DNA of 64,000 bases from Eunapius fragilis (Eukaryota; Porifera; Demospongiae; Spongillida; Spongillidae), in the NCBI GenBank assembly GCA_963681505.1, contig OY811990.1, positions 5,324,708-5,388,707 on the forward strand, read 5' to 3'. The stretch's first letter is position 1. Each line of letters starts with the position of its first letter. Under the pieces are notes generated by a model. That model was given only the letters and a program-made list of their open reading frames with translations, searched no databases and was not told the DNA's origin. This document shows positions 48,560 through 59,585 of the stretch, piece after piece. The position numbers were made by a program, and so were the translations under genes.

Positions 48560-49846
48560 ATCCAAATACACATGCCGGTGTATCGAGCGTTTAATATTAT
48601 AGCTTAAATTTAGTTTACTTAGATCTACCTGTTTCCTGAGAAAAAGGATCTGAGATCCATTGAATTGACGCGCTTACATCCTGTTGAACAGCTCAGCCCT
48701 TTGGATCGCTTCATTTCGCGGTAAGATAACTGATTTACACATGTAATTAATTATTCATTACTTAGGGCCAAGGGGGGGTCTTTAGACCCCAAAGACCCCC
48801 CCCCCCCCCCCCCCCAGAATCCGCCCCTGCTGGTGTGTGTAGGACATATATGACATGGAACTGAAATATGATACTATTCCACATGGCGATTAACCATGTT
48901 ACAAATGACGGACCCAGCCAAGTGACAGCAACGACGCCATTCCAATGTCTGAAGAAAGTCGTCAAATGTACGTAAGATTATAAAACTCCTGTAATCATGC
49001 TCAAAGTTTCTATTAGGTTACTCGTGACAAGGCAGTTTGAGATGCAATTGAAAGAGGACTAATCGAAGCAGGAGAGGTAGAGGGCATTGCAAAACTTCGG
49101 GCTTCAATTAAAGGTGTCAAAGAAATATCTTACAAAGATACCTGCTTCACAGCTTCCAGTGGAAAATGCCCCAGAAATGGATTATCAGAACTCGTCATTT
49201 GAAGAACAGTGACAAACATCCGCTACACATTTTGTTTTCCATTTGCACGGTTGTTGTCAGTGGCTGAAATCCTTCGTTAATCAGAATAAATCATTTATAA
49301 ATCTTCCAACTGATTCTGTAATGATTCACAAAATCGGTATGATTTCTGAAAGGATTTTGTGACCAAAAAAACTCTTAAAGCTCATATGGATTTACGAATG
49401 ATTTCCAAAGGATTTTTAAATGATTTAGCTGGTCGATCAGGCGTGATTTTGGCCCGATTATTTCAATCAGAAATCATTTCTTTCCTGTGATATTATTCAT
49501 AGCTCTAACCTGTTGATTGGTGTTAATTAGGCCCGTAACCCCCTCTACATAATATAAATGTGCACCTTTCATATATGGCTGCGAATAATGAATTTGCGAA
49601 GCCCGGTAAGTGCTTGGCCCGATAAGACTACCAAATAGACATAATTTTCGCAAGGAATCATAACTACTAAAGGCTGGGCGGGATGTCGAAATCTCCGTGC
49701 GAGAATGAACGTAACACTGAGGTAAGTATGAAAAAAGTTGCAACGATATGCGTGGTTAAAATATAGTCTTTTAAATTACACACTGCATGCCTACAATATC
49801 CACCTAGATCAGATAACCACCAACGCAACACATACTTGTCTGCATA
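48560..49846. other. Transposon-derived intergenic sequence
   Basis: No intact gene. A polyC run and CCGCCCCTG word (48788-48826) look like the end of a CAGGGGCGG-type MITE. At 49014-49197 (plus) a stretch reads DAIERGLIEAGEVEGIAKLR and continues to a stop at 49198, with an in-frame stop near its beginning; its family is not recognised. 49260-49480 is internally repetitive and AT-rich (ATGATTT words). Confidence 0.4.
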
Positions 49847-49981
49847 CACTGGCGGATACACAGAAGGGGGGTTGAGATCATATTCACGATCAATTTTCAC
49901 CATATATGGTGTTGTTGAGTCCATATATGGTTAAAATTGATTGTGAATATCATCTCAACCCCCCCTCTGAATCCGCCCCTG
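49847..49981. mobile_element. 135-bp MITE with CACTGGCGGAT/ATCCGCCCCTG ends
   Basis: Almost the whole element is one hairpin: GGGGGGTTGAGATCATATTC pairs with GAATATCATCTCAACCCCCC, and ATTTTCACCATATATGG mirrors CCATATATGGTTAAAAT. Non-coding. Confidence 0.75.
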
Positions 49982-50339
49982 GCATGCGTGACGAATCGTG
50001 AACGATCAGTTAAAATATGCGATGCAATGGATGTAGAAAATAATCAGTTCCTGGGCTTTAGCGTCCCGACAGGCGCCCGGCGCACACGGTACTGTTGGTA
50101 CAGCGTTGACCGCTCGATCCCAAAATATGGGCGTATCCAGCAATTTCTGATTGCATATGATGTGTTCTTACGTGAGAAGTAATATGCACCATGAACTGAT
50201 GAAGGACTGCTTAAAGTCACCATAGGAAAAAGAAAGCCTCGTGATTTATTGTACTGATCGCCTTAACGGTTTGCAACATGAAGACGATGAGTCGGTTATC
50301 AAGCGCAGGTGATTGGCCCTGCATGGTATAATGCATTGG

Positions 50340-50497
50340 CGTGATTTAAGTGAACTTCCTTTAAAGGCTTTAAGAACTCCACAGCGGCAATGATTTGTCT
50401 ACCGCAATGCAGTCAGTAGAAATCATTGTCGCTGCATGGGGCTACTATCTCTTCCTGATGCCGTATAAAGCCTTTAAGGAAGTTCACTTAAATCACG
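50340..50497. mobile_element. 158-bp MITE with a 5-bp ATTGG target duplication
   Basis: Terminal inverted repeats of about 32 bp: CGTGATTTAAGTGAACTTCC on the left and GGAAGTTCACTTAAATCACG on the right. ATTGG flanks both ends (50335-50339 and 50498-50502). It lies some 150 bp upstream of the first TRIM-NHL reading frame. Confidence 0.85.
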
Positions 50498-50649
50498 ATT
50501 GGTTATGAATGCAGCAGGATTACTTGCAATTGACGTAACTCTGGTAAAAAAAAATCATCTCCACGTTCGAGGGCTAAATGAGTCCTGTTTCGATGGGAGT
50601 AGTTTAATGGATTGTGGGATTATAGTAGCACTTCATTTTGCTAATACGC

Positions 50650-52866
50650 ATGCACTGCACGATTTTTGTTCCACAGATCTGGCCTATTCCCTCACACACT
50701 ATATGTCAGCTGTGCTCTAAGCCCTACACAGACCCTAGGATCCTTCCATGTCTACACTCTTTCTGTGAGCAGTGTCTGCATAAGGAGATAGACAGGTCTG
50801 GGGACAAGCAGAAGATGGAGTGTCCTACCTGTCAGAAAAGTATCACCATACCAGAGGGTGGAGTCAGTGCTATACCTCAGAACCTCCATCTTGGCTTTGA
50901 GGTGGAGGTGGCTGGGTACATGTCCAAGATTGGCAGTGGTGGTGAAAAATCATGTGATGCCTGTATTGATGGGGGCAAGGGGCCTGCAGTGGTGTTCTGT
51001 CGTACATGTGAAGAGTTCCTCTGTACCTTATGTCATGAGTACCACAAACGTAATAAGATACTGCGCCATCACCAGATGGTAGGACTAGACCAGGAGTCTG
51101 TCAGACAACTTCCATCCATCCTGACACCAACTGAATATCTCTGCTCCCAACCTCATCATGAGAAAGAAGAGTTAAAATTCTACTGTGAGACCTGCCAGTG
51201 TCTGGTCTGCAGTGAATGTATCGTAGTACTTCACCAGGACCACAGGATTGGTAAGGTGAGCAATATTGCAAAGGTACACAGAGATGGAATAGGAGAGGCA
51301 CATATGTGTGCACAGGAAATGGCCTCAAAGCTGACCAGTGCCATTGGTGCCAATGACAAGATGGCAGAACAGGTTGAGACTTCCAGAGAAAATGTCGCAC
51401 TGCTCATAAACGAAGCCTTTGAACAGCTCCACCAAGCCATAGAGGAAAGGAAGAAGACACTGTTGTCAGAGATGGAAACCATTTCACTTTCCAAGACAAA
51501 AGCTCTGTCCCTCCAGAAGGAACAGTTAGTGAAGATACAAGATGAGATTGGTCGCTACTCTGAGATGACCTCCCACATCCTCCAGACCCACACTGACCAT
51601 GAGGTGGTAGCTCTTGGAGATCTGCTACCCACTGAACTGAAGGCCACCCTGAAGAAGGTTGGGGGAGTCTCCCTCACTCCCAGTCAGTCCAATGACATAC
51701 ATGTGACCCTACAAACTGATTCTCTGATGAAGGAACTCTCCATTTTTGGTCATGTAATGACCTCATCTCCATCACAAAGCACATGGTCTTCTAAGTCAGC
51801 AGCCAGGATGGACAAGGTGTACAGTGTAGAAGTGGAGACCAAGAGTTCAGAGGGAGAGAGGTACCAGTATGGTGGTCTTCAGGTGAAGGCTGAGCTGAGG
51901 CCCAAGTCACATGATGGAGCAATTGTCCCAGGAAAGGTGGAGGACCATGGAGATGGTACCTACACCATCAACTTCACCCCTCAGGCTGCTGGTCCTCACC
52001 AGCTCCTCATCACAATGGATGGTGAACATGTACAGGGCAGTCCTCATGACCTTGATGTGAGGGCAGTGATGCCTAACTACAGCACCTTATGTAACCCCCA
52101 GCAAGTTATCAGTTGTAGTGGTGGTCCATATGGTATTGCCATCCATGACAGTGGAGACATCTATGTAGCCTGTGAGGATAACAGTATTCATGTGTATGAC
52201 CAAGGTGGTCATGAGAAAAGAACCATAGGTAGTATTGGAAGTGGTGATGGTCAGTTCAGTTATCCAGGTGGTATATCCATCAAGGGAGATGTGATGTATG
52301 TTGCTGATAAGGGCAATCACCGCATTCAGAAACTGACAACAGGAGGACAGTTCCTACAGAAGTTTGGCCTTGGATCAGGGCAGGGACAGTTTAAGTACCC
52401 AAGATCAGTTATTGTTGACCAAAGAGATAGGATGATTGTTGCTGATTTTGGCAACAACAGGGTAGTAATACTGGATCAAAATGGCAGCTGGCTATTGACC
52501 ATAAATGGTAATGCCTCTGGTAGTCAGGGTTTTAAGAATCCATGGGGTCTTGCCTTGGACCCTCAAGGGAACATCCATGTTGCAGCCTATGGTTCTAACA
52601 CCATCAAAGTCTTCACACCAGAGGGAACCTATGTCAGATCATATGGAGATGTAAAGGGTCCATCTGGAATAGCAATTGATGAAGAAGGTTACAACCTTGT
52701 TGGTGAGTGCAGTGGCAATTGTCTCTCCATCTTTGATCCTCAGGGAAACAAGATCCACACAGTTGGCAATCTCACTAATCCATGCAGTGTTGCTCTGGAT
52801 CCTATAAGTGATAGTCTGTATGTAGCCAACAGTGGTGCTAATACTATATTGAAGTATTTAGTGTAG
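50650..52866 (+). CDS. TRIM-NHL protein A (RING, two B-boxes, coiled coil, filamin repeat, NHL propeller)
   Basis: 738 codons plus TAG in one exon. RING from CQLC (residue 19) through CPTC; B-box 1 around residues 100-145 (CDACIDGGKGP, CRTC, CTLCHEYHK); B-box 2 around 165-205 (CSQPHHEKEELKFYCETC, HQDHRI). A long coiled coil follows to about 330. A filamin-type immunoglobulin repeat at about 385-475 is marked by GDGTYTINFTP and GPHQLLITMDGEHVQGSPH. Six NHL blades close the protein. The architecture is that of TRIM2/TRIM3/TRIM71-type E3 ubiquitin ligases; substrates or RNA targets are unknown. The position aligned with the start codon of paralogue B reads ATA here. The ATG at 50650 is therefore a guess, and an upstream exon joined at TTCCACAG (50669-50676) is an alternative. 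Confidence 0.9.
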   Translation: MHCTIFVPQIWPIPSHTICQLCSKPYTDPRILPCLHSFCEQCLHKEIDRSGDKQKMECPTCQKSITIPEGGVSAIPQNLHLGFEVEVAGYMSKIGSGGEKSCDACIDGGKGPAVVFCRTCEEFLCTLCHEYHKRNKILRHHQMVGLDQESVRQLPSILTPTEYLCSQPHHEKEELKFYCETCQCLVCSECIVVLHQDHRIGKVSNIAKVHRDGIGEAHMCAQEMASKLTSAIGANDKMAEQVETSRENVALLINEAFEQLHQAIEERKKTLLSEMETISLSKTKALSLQKEQLVKIQDEIGRYSEMTSHILQTHTDHEVVALGDLLPTELKATLKKVGGVSLTPSQSNDIHVTLQTDSLMKELSIFGHVMTSSPSQSTWSSKSAARMDKVYSVEVETKSSEGERYQYGGLQVKAELRPKSHDGAIVPGKVEDHGDGTYTINFTPQAAGPHQLLITMDGEHVQGSPHDLDVRAVMPNYSTLCNPQQVISCSGGPYGIAIHDSGDIYVACEDNSIHVYDQGGHEKRTIGSIGSGDGQFSYPGGISIKGDVMYVADKGNHRIQKLTTGGQFLQKFGLGSGQGQFKYPRSVIVDQRDRMIVADFGNNRVVILDQNGSWLLTINGNASGSQGFKNPWGLALDPQGNIHVAAYGSNTIKVFTPEGTYVRSYGDVKGPSGIAIDEEGYNLVGECSGNCLSIFDPQGNKIHTVGNLTNPCSVALDPISDSLYVANSGANTILKYLV

Positions 52867-53913
52867 TGGTGATGTAATGATGATGTAATGATGAAGTAAT
52901 AACTATATACTTATTTTTATGGATTTAATGTCAGAATTTTATGTAATCATTGACGTGGTTGGACTGCCCTGAAGTCTCTCTGCTTCATCTTTATATGGTG
53001 ATCTTATTACTGAAAGCCACACCCTCCTCCCGTGCTCAGTCAAATGGTATTTGTGTTGTGATGTCCATGCAGCACATTGTGTATGCGTGTGGTATGTGTG
53101 TATGTGTATGTGTGTGGTGTGTGTGTAGTGTGTGTGTATGTGTGTATGTGCATGTGGTGTGTGTAGTGTGTGTGTGTTTGTGTGTGTGTTGTTTGGAGGC
53201 TGTGCAATTTATTTTTTGGGGATGTGCACACAGGCTACTTGTACAGTAGTGCAGAGTGCTCTAAGGCTATGATCATAGGGGGAGGGGATTGTTTATTGGG
53301 GGGAGGGGATTGTTTATTGCATATGACCAAGTGGTTGTTGTGATGTAAGGGAGTAGAATGTCCACATGGTTTGGGTTTGTTTCATAATAGGTTAAAGAAC
53401 TGTACCACATGCTTAGAATTTTAAACAAGCTGTTAGTGACACAGCATACTTGTTACATATATTTGTCTGTCGATAAGCAGACGCTTGGGCTATGTTGAGG
53501 AACTAGAGGCATCTCTCCTTGAATTCCATTCATGCACAGCTGAATGCAGTGGAAGACATACTCACGCATATACATAGACAAAGAAGCTGCAAGAATTGTT
53601 ATCTAAAATTTCTGCAGGTCAAGTTTGTTTCTCTTCATGGCCAAAAGCCACTACCAGCGTCCACCATTGGGTTTCTTGAAGAGTTGATATACAATGTCAT
53701 GGAGATGGTTGTAGGGTGCAACTAACGTCACTACCCCTCTTGCAAGTTAGGCCTCATTACACAGCTGAATCCCCAAAAATACACGTAAGACATGTTAATA
53801 TGTCATAAATATTACATGATAGACACCACAAACACAAAGAGATTTGATATTGATTGCCGTGGTGACAATCATCTGTGCATCATTGTCAACAGCTGGAGGC
53901 GTGGTCTTTGCAG
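52867..53913. other. 3' flank between TRIM-A and the RhoBTB-like gene
   Basis: The first 140 bases are homologous to the 3' flank of TRIM-B. A (GT)n-rich tract spans about 53075-53195. The rest is AT-rich with no supported gene. This is presumably 3' UTR sequence of the two converging genes. Confidence 0.5.
53075..53195 (+). repeat. Imperfect (GT)n microsatellite
   Basis: TG-rich run with TATG and GGTG interruptions. Confidence 0.8.
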
Positions 53914-55623
53914 TCACATGACAGAACACTTATCAGAGGACCTCTCTCCTCCAGCTGCCAGCTCAGTCCTTCCCTCTTCCCCATCCCCTTCATACTTCTT
54001 CCTGTACTCCTCCATGGCCTCCATATAGGACACGGGAGGCCATTGGTGGGCCTGGACGTAGGTAAGGTTGTCATCAGTAATGAGGGAGAACTCTGGCTTT
54101 GAATAGAAGGCTGTGTAGTTTCTGGAGATGAAGTGGAGACACCAGGCACCCAGCTGGTGAGCATTGTGCAGCTGTGCTGTTAACAGGAGGGCTGCAAATA
54201 GAACACGCAAGGTAATGGATGGTGGGTGGAAGCACTGACATACAGTGGGAACGGAGATATTTAGGTGAAGGGTGTGGTGTGGGGAGGAGGATACTGTGGG
54301 CATGGGGAGGAGGTAGCGAGGGTGTGGTGGGAAGGAGTCCACTGTTGGGATGTGGTGAGAGGAGAGTTCTAAGGGATGTGGAGTGGGACTGGGGAGGAGG
54401 GTACATACCAACGACGTCAATGTCCGCTCTTGCTATGCACTTGGTGGTAGCTCTGTCTACCTCTTTGGTAATGTAGAGCTCACAGAGGGAGGTAAGCCTG
54501 GGCATCACGTACTCATTGGCCAGTACCAGGATGCCCACAGAGTCTCCCTCCTCTATGGGGGAGTGGTCAGTATACAAGTACTCCAAGAAGGCTAGCATGT
54601 TTTCATGGGTGATGTCATGAAGCTCCACCTACAAAGATAATGAATGTCATTAAGGTGTGCACAGATGTGCAGTTTATTATGTAATCACAATCAAAATACA
54701 ACATTGGATACATTATAGTGCATCAGAGCTTCAATTTTCTTACCTCTGATATTTCACTTTCGACAAAGCCATTTCTAAACACTGCAGAAAGAACATCGCA
54801 CCGGGCCATAAAGACCACCTTGTGAGCTAGTATGGTTTTCCCCTCCACCATCAGACGCACATCGGACAGCTGGGGCTGGTTCAGAAACAGGGTCTTGGCT
54901 ATGCCACTATTTCTGTCATTCAGCCATGTTCCTATGCTTGGGTTGAAGTGGACAAACTCCTCCCCCTTTTTAGCATTCTCACATATCGTCTGCAGCTCTG
55001 GAAGGTTGAAGAATTCAGCCACCTTCATTGTTTCATCAATGAGGGGACTCTTGGGCTCAAATTCTACAATTCCTGTGTAGAGGAACTCGAGACATTTCAA
55101 GAAGGGACCTTCAGAGACCAAGGTGTCATCCAATGTGATCCTAGCGACCATTTTACCTGTCTCAGCGCTCGCACTGATGGATGCAAACCTGTGATCATGA
55201 GAGTAGCCCACCACTTTATGCAGTGGACCAACCTGTACTGAATGTCCTTTAGTCCCGCCACTTTCCCGCCATTTATGTTTGCCGGAGTCACCTCCTGCAG
55301 TCGTTTTATGTTCCAATGTGGGCACTCACCAAGACTACTAGCTTTTATCGTGTCTTCCACTCCAAATACTCTCCTGAACACATCTGAGGCACAGCAGAGG
55401 ACATACTTGTGGGCGCGGTACGTCTTTGGTCCGAGAAGGAAGGTCACGTCGGAGAGGTCCTCGCAGTTGAATAGCTTCTTCCAGTCACTGGCAAACGTCG
55501 ATGTGCTGACGTTGATCCAGGGGGCGTGTTCATTCTTTGGCAGTGTGGGGGGTGGAGGGATGCCAGAGTTTGACGTGACCTCTGTACCTTCGTCCTCTGT
55601 TGTCCTGGAACACTTGCAGATAG

Positions 55624-55667
<44 letters not shown>

Positions 55668-55803
55668 CACACACATATGGAAGGTGGATGTTTGGAGAGT
55701 GTGCATTGAAATGGAGCTACCTCTTCTTCCTGAACCAGGTGAACCTCTTCTTATGAGATGTGGTCCCTGATGTGCTCAAACCAGCCCTCATTGCTGACAT
55801 CAT
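53914..55803 (-). CDS. RhoBTB-like double-BTB protein without a visible GTPase domain
   Basis: Five exons on the minus strand with consistent phase: 55803-55721, 55604-55330, 55294-54744, 54628-54409, 54191-53914. They give 468 codons plus TGA. BTB1 begins near residue 75 (LSDVTFLLGPKTYRAHKYVL) and is interrupted by an insertion, then resumes with FLKCLEFLYTGIVEF. BTB2 begins near residue 260 (LSDVRLMVEGKTILAHKVVF) and includes FLEYLYTD. The C-terminal part (WCLHFISRNY, HQWPPVSYMEAMEEYRKKYE) is specific to RHOBTB proteins, and the end KCSVM recalls the cysteine-containing end of RHOBTB3. RhoBTBs act as Cullin-3 adaptors and membrane-traffic regulators. The N-terminal Rho-like domain is absent: either it was lost, or it lies on exons not recognised upstream (an acceptor CTCTCAG precedes the ATG). 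One intron is only 35 bp. Confidence 0.78.
55625..55666. repeat. (CA)n microsatellite in RhoBTB-like intron 1
   Basis: An uninterrupted CA run of about 40 bp; on the gene strand it is a GT run upstream of the exon 2 acceptor. Confidence 0.9.
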
Positions 55804-56631
55804 TGTTTCTGAGAGACAGCTTTGTGTGAGAGAGCTGCATTCAAAATTGCCCCTGTGTATTTGGTGGGAAGGAATACACAAGAATATCCTAACATATCCA
55901 ACTGCCCCTGTGTATTTGGTGGGAAGGAATACACAATTTATGGGATCGTGGCGGCGAAAAGCATATTTTTCATTTTCTGAGATACACCATGTCCTCTTCA
56001 ACTTCTTTCTTACACACTGGAAATTAGTCTGTCCATCATGGAGTTACAGTGGCCTGAATTTGCGCCGTGTACATTTTAATTGCACGTGTCAACTTTGATG
56101 CTCCATCCTGAAATTTTTTTATAATGTGCGCTAGGTCCCTTTTCACTCCCTCGACCCCATGACTTTCTTCGCAACCGTCAATGCTTTCCTTTCAAACCTG
56201 GTTCCCAACTTCCCACACCATTATTCTCTAGCTACACAATACAAGCTATACAGTCTACAGAAATTCAACCCATTGAGACATGTACTGCTGGGACCAGATC
56301 ACGGGTGGTGGTGGTGGTAAGAAGACCCGCGTCCTCGCAAGCACGGGATTGCAATGCGCAGTATGGCAGAAGATACACGTCATCTCAGCCAGTCCATAAA
56401 TATAGCCTATTTACAAACCGGTTGTATGGGGACCCGACTGACGCTAGCCACGCCCAAATATGAAATTAACAACCAAATAAAATGTTGAAATCGTCCGAGC
56501 ACAAAGACGTAAGGTAGGCAGCAGGAACATATATCGCACGAATATGCATGATTCTAACGCTATAACGTAAGTCGGGTAGTTGGGCGTGGCCCACCTTTAG
56601 CTTAGCAAACGTTGGGGTTGGGACACACCCA
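55804..56631. other. Flank upstream of the RhoBTB-like gene
   Basis: No gene seen. A unit of 56 bp containing CCCCTGTGTATTTGGTGGGA is duplicated in tandem (55849-55938). AATGCTTTCCTTTCAAACCT at about 56179 recurs at about 41879 in an RTK intron, so a dispersed repeat fragment is present in both places. A Rho GTPase domain was looked for on the minus strand and not found. Confidence 0.45.
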
Positions 56632-56925
56632 CCCACTAGCTGCCTGGTACGTAGTCTATAGTGCCACTAGCTGCCTGGTACGTAGTCTATAGTGCCACTA
56701 GCTGCCTGGTAGTCTATAGTACCAGACCACTAGCTGCCTGGTAGTCTATAGTACCAGACCACTAGCTGCCTGGTAGTCTATAGTACCAGGCCACTTGCTG
56801 CCTGGTAGTTCATAGTACTAGACCACTAGCTGCCTGGTAGTCTATAGTACCAGACCACTAGCTGCCTGGTAGTCTATAGTACCAGCCCACTAGCTGCCTG
56901 GTAGTCTACAGTACCAGGCCCTGTG
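56632..56925 (+). repeat. 32-bp CCACTAGCTGCCTGGTAGTC minisatellite
   Basis: About nine copies of CCACTAGCTGCCTGGTAGTC followed by TATAGTACCAGA. The first two copies have an extra ACG (GGTACGTAGTC). Confidence 0.9.
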
Positions 56926-57419
56926 CCGCGCACTGGTTCAAATGGGCGTGGCATCTCCCGCGATGGTGTCTACATGTATGCGCGCGGCATATAGGCCCAC
57001 ATAATTACATACGGGGCTGTTCATAAATTAAGTCACGCTATTTTTGACCATTTTTGACCATTATTTTTGACCATTGTGGAACCCCCCCCCCCCCCCCCAT
57101 CACACATTATCCCATACTGATGTTAATGTATACATCGTCACACTGGCTGATACCCCCCGTCAGCGTGACGTAATTTACGAAGGGCCCCTACACATGATAT
57201 AGTTTGTGAGCGAAAGTTGGTGCGGACTATCGATGCACCCACTTGTGCGGCAGATGTCCACCTCCTAGCGTACCGCTGAAGTTCAGAGCACACACTGACA
57301 CCAGATAGCCATTACACAACATATCATATATCGACTATATGTCGCCCATCGGACTTGAAATAGCTAACACGCGCTGATCTTCTCTGTTCCACAGGTCTGG
57401 CCTCTTCCCTCCACACACC
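56926..57419. other. 5' flank of TRIM-B
   Basis: Includes three TTTTTGACCAT words (57040-57075) and a run of C (57081-57098). The last stretch, from TTCCACAG to the ATG (57387-57419), is homologous to the start region of TRIM-A and contains a potential 3' splice site. Confidence 0.45.
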
Positions 57420-59585
57420 ATGTGTCAGCTGTGCTCTAAGCCCTACACAGACCCTAGGATCCTTCCATGTCTACACTCTTTCTGTGGGCAGTGTCTGCAT
57501 ATGGAGATAGAGAGGTCTGGGGACAAGCAGAAGATGGAGTGTCCTACCTGTCAGAGAAGTATCACCATACCAGAGGGTGGAGTCAATGCTATACCTCAGA
57601 ACCTCCATCTTGGCTTTAAGGTGGAGGTGGCTGGGTACATGTCCAAGATTGGCAGTGGTGGTGAAAGGTCATGTGATGCTTGTGATGGGGACAAGGGACC
57701 TGCAGTGGTGTTCTGTTGTACATGTCGGCAGTTCCTCTGTACCTTCTGTCATGAGTACCACAAATACAATAAGATACTGCGCCATCACCAGATGGTAGGA
57801 CTAGACCAGGAGTCTGTCAGACTACTTCCATCCATCATGACACCAACTGAACATCTCTGCTCCCAACCTCATCACCAGAAAGAAAAGTTAAAATTCTACT
57901 GTGAGACCTGCCAGTGTCTAGTCTGCAGAGGCTGTACCCTAGTCCTTCACAAGGACCACGGGATTGCTGAGGTGTGCAATATTGCAAAGGTCCACAGAGA
58001 TGGAATGAGAGAGGCACTTGTGTGTGCACAGGAAATGGCCTCAAAGCTGACCAGTACCATTGGTGCCAATGACAAGATGGCAGAACAGGTTGAGACTTCC
58101 AGAGAGAATGCCACACTGCTCATTAATCAAACCTTTGAACAGCTCCACCAAGCCATAGAGGAAAGGAAGAAGACACTGTTGTCAGAGATAGGGGCCATTT
58201 CACTTTCCAAGACAACAGCTCTGTCCCTCCAGAAGGAACAGTTAGTGAAGATACAAGATGAGATTGGTCGCTACACTGAGATGACCTCCCACATCCTCCA
58301 GACCCACACTGACCATGAGGTGGTAGCTCTTGGAGATCTGCTACCCACTGAACTGAATGCCACCCTGAAGAAGGTTGAGGGAGTCTCCCTCACTCCCAGT
58401 CAGTCCAGTGACATCCATGTGACCCTACAAACTGATTTGCTGATGAAGGAACTCTCCATATTTGGTCATGTAATATCTCCATCACAAAGCACATGGTCTT
58501 CTAAGTCAGCAGCCAGGATGGACAAGGTGTATAGTGTAAAAGTGGAGACCAAGAGCTCAGAGGGAGAGAGGTACCCATATGGTGGTCTGCAGGTGAAGGC
58601 TGAGCTGAGGCCCAAGTCACACGATGGAGCAGTTGTCCCAGGAAAGGTGGAGGACCATGGAGATGGTACCTACACCATCACCCTCACCCCTCAGGCTGTT
58701 GGTCCTCACCAGCTCCTCATCGCAATGGATGGTGAACATGTACAGAGCAGTCCTCATGACCTTGATGTGAGGCCTAGCTACAGCACCTTATGTAACCCCC
58801 AGCAAGTTATCAGTCTTAATGATGGTCCATATGGTATTGCCGTCCATGACAGTGGAGACATCTATGTAAGCTGTTATGGTGATAACAGTATTCATGTGTT
58901 TGACCAAGGTGGTCATGAGAAGAGAACCATAGGTAGTGGTGGGAGTGGTGATGGTCAGCTCAATTCTCCACGTGGTATATCCATCAAGGGAGATGTGATG
59001 TATGTTGCTGATTATGGCAATCATCGCATTCAGAAGCTGACAACAGGAGGACAGTTCCTACAAAAGTTTGGCCAACTTGGATCAGGTCAGGGACAGTTTA
59101 GTGGACCAAGGTCAGTTATTGTTGACCAAAGAGATAGGATGATTGTTGGTGACCATCACAACAACAGGGTAGTGATATTGGATCAAAATGGCAGCTGGCT
59201 ATTGACTATAAATGGTAATGTCTTTGGTGCTCATGGTTTTAAGAATCCATATGGTCTTGCCTTGGACCCTCAAGGGAACATCCATGTTGCAGCCTATGGT
59301 TCTAACACCATCAAAGTCTTCACACCAGAGGGGACCTATGTCAGATCATATGGAGATGTAATGGGTCCATCTGGAATAGCAATTGATGAAGAAGGTTACA
59401 GCCTTGTCTGTGAGAACAGTGGCAATTGTCTCTCCATCTTTGATCCTCAGGGAAACAAGATCCACACAGTTGGCAATCTCACTAATCCCTATGGTGTTGC
59501 TCTGGATCCTATAAGTGGTAGTCTGTATGTAGCCAACCATGATATTAACACTGTGTTTGAAGTATTCTGTGTAGTAGTGATGTAA
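57420..59585 (+). CDS. TRIM-NHL protein B
   Basis: 721 codons plus TAA in one exon, starting ATGTGTCAGCTG directly at the RING. It has the same architecture as TRIM-A and high identity throughout: RING with CQLC and CPTC, two B-boxes (CDACDGDKGP; CETCQCLVCRGC), coiled coil, filamin repeat (GDGTYTITLTP) and six NHL blades. B lacks a few residues between coiled coil and filamin repeat and before the propeller. The last residues read FEVFCVVVM instead of LKYLV because of a small length change near the end. Probably an E3 ligase of the TRIM2/3/71 class produced by local duplication. Its 3' flank matches that of TRIM-A up to a transposon insertion at 59723. Confidence 0.93.
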   Translation: MCQLCSKPYTDPRILPCLHSFCGQCLHMEIERSGDKQKMECPTCQRSITIPEGGVNAIPQNLHLGFKVEVAGYMSKIGSGGERSCDACDGDKGPAVVFCCTCRQFLCTFCHEYHKYNKILRHHQMVGLDQESVRLLPSIMTPTEHLCSQPHHQKEKLKFYCETCQCLVCRGCTLVLHKDHGIAEVCNIAKVHRDGMREALVCAQEMASKLTSTIGANDKMAEQVETSRENATLLINQTFEQLHQAIEERKKTLLSEIGAISLSKTTALSLQKEQLVKIQDEIGRYTEMTSHILQTHTDHEVVALGDLLPTELNATLKKVEGVSLTPSQSSDIHVTLQTDLLMKELSIFGHVISPSQSTWSSKSAARMDKVYSVKVETKSSEGERYPYGGLQVKAELRPKSHDGAVVPGKVEDHGDGTYTITLTPQAVGPHQLLIAMDGEHVQSSPHDLDVRPSYSTLCNPQQVISLNDGPYGIAVHDSGDIYVSCYGDNSIHVFDQGGHEKRTIGSGGSGDGQLNSPRGISIKGDVMYVADYGNHRIQKLTTGGQFLQKFGQLGSGQGQFSGPRSVIVDQRDRMIVGDHHNNRVVILDQNGSWLLTINGNVFGAHGFKNPYGLALDPQGNIHVAAYGSNTIKVFTPEGTYVRSYGDVMGPSGIAIDEEGYSLVCENSGNCLSIFDPQGNKIHTVGNLTNPYGVALDPISGSLYVANHDINTVFEVFCVVVM

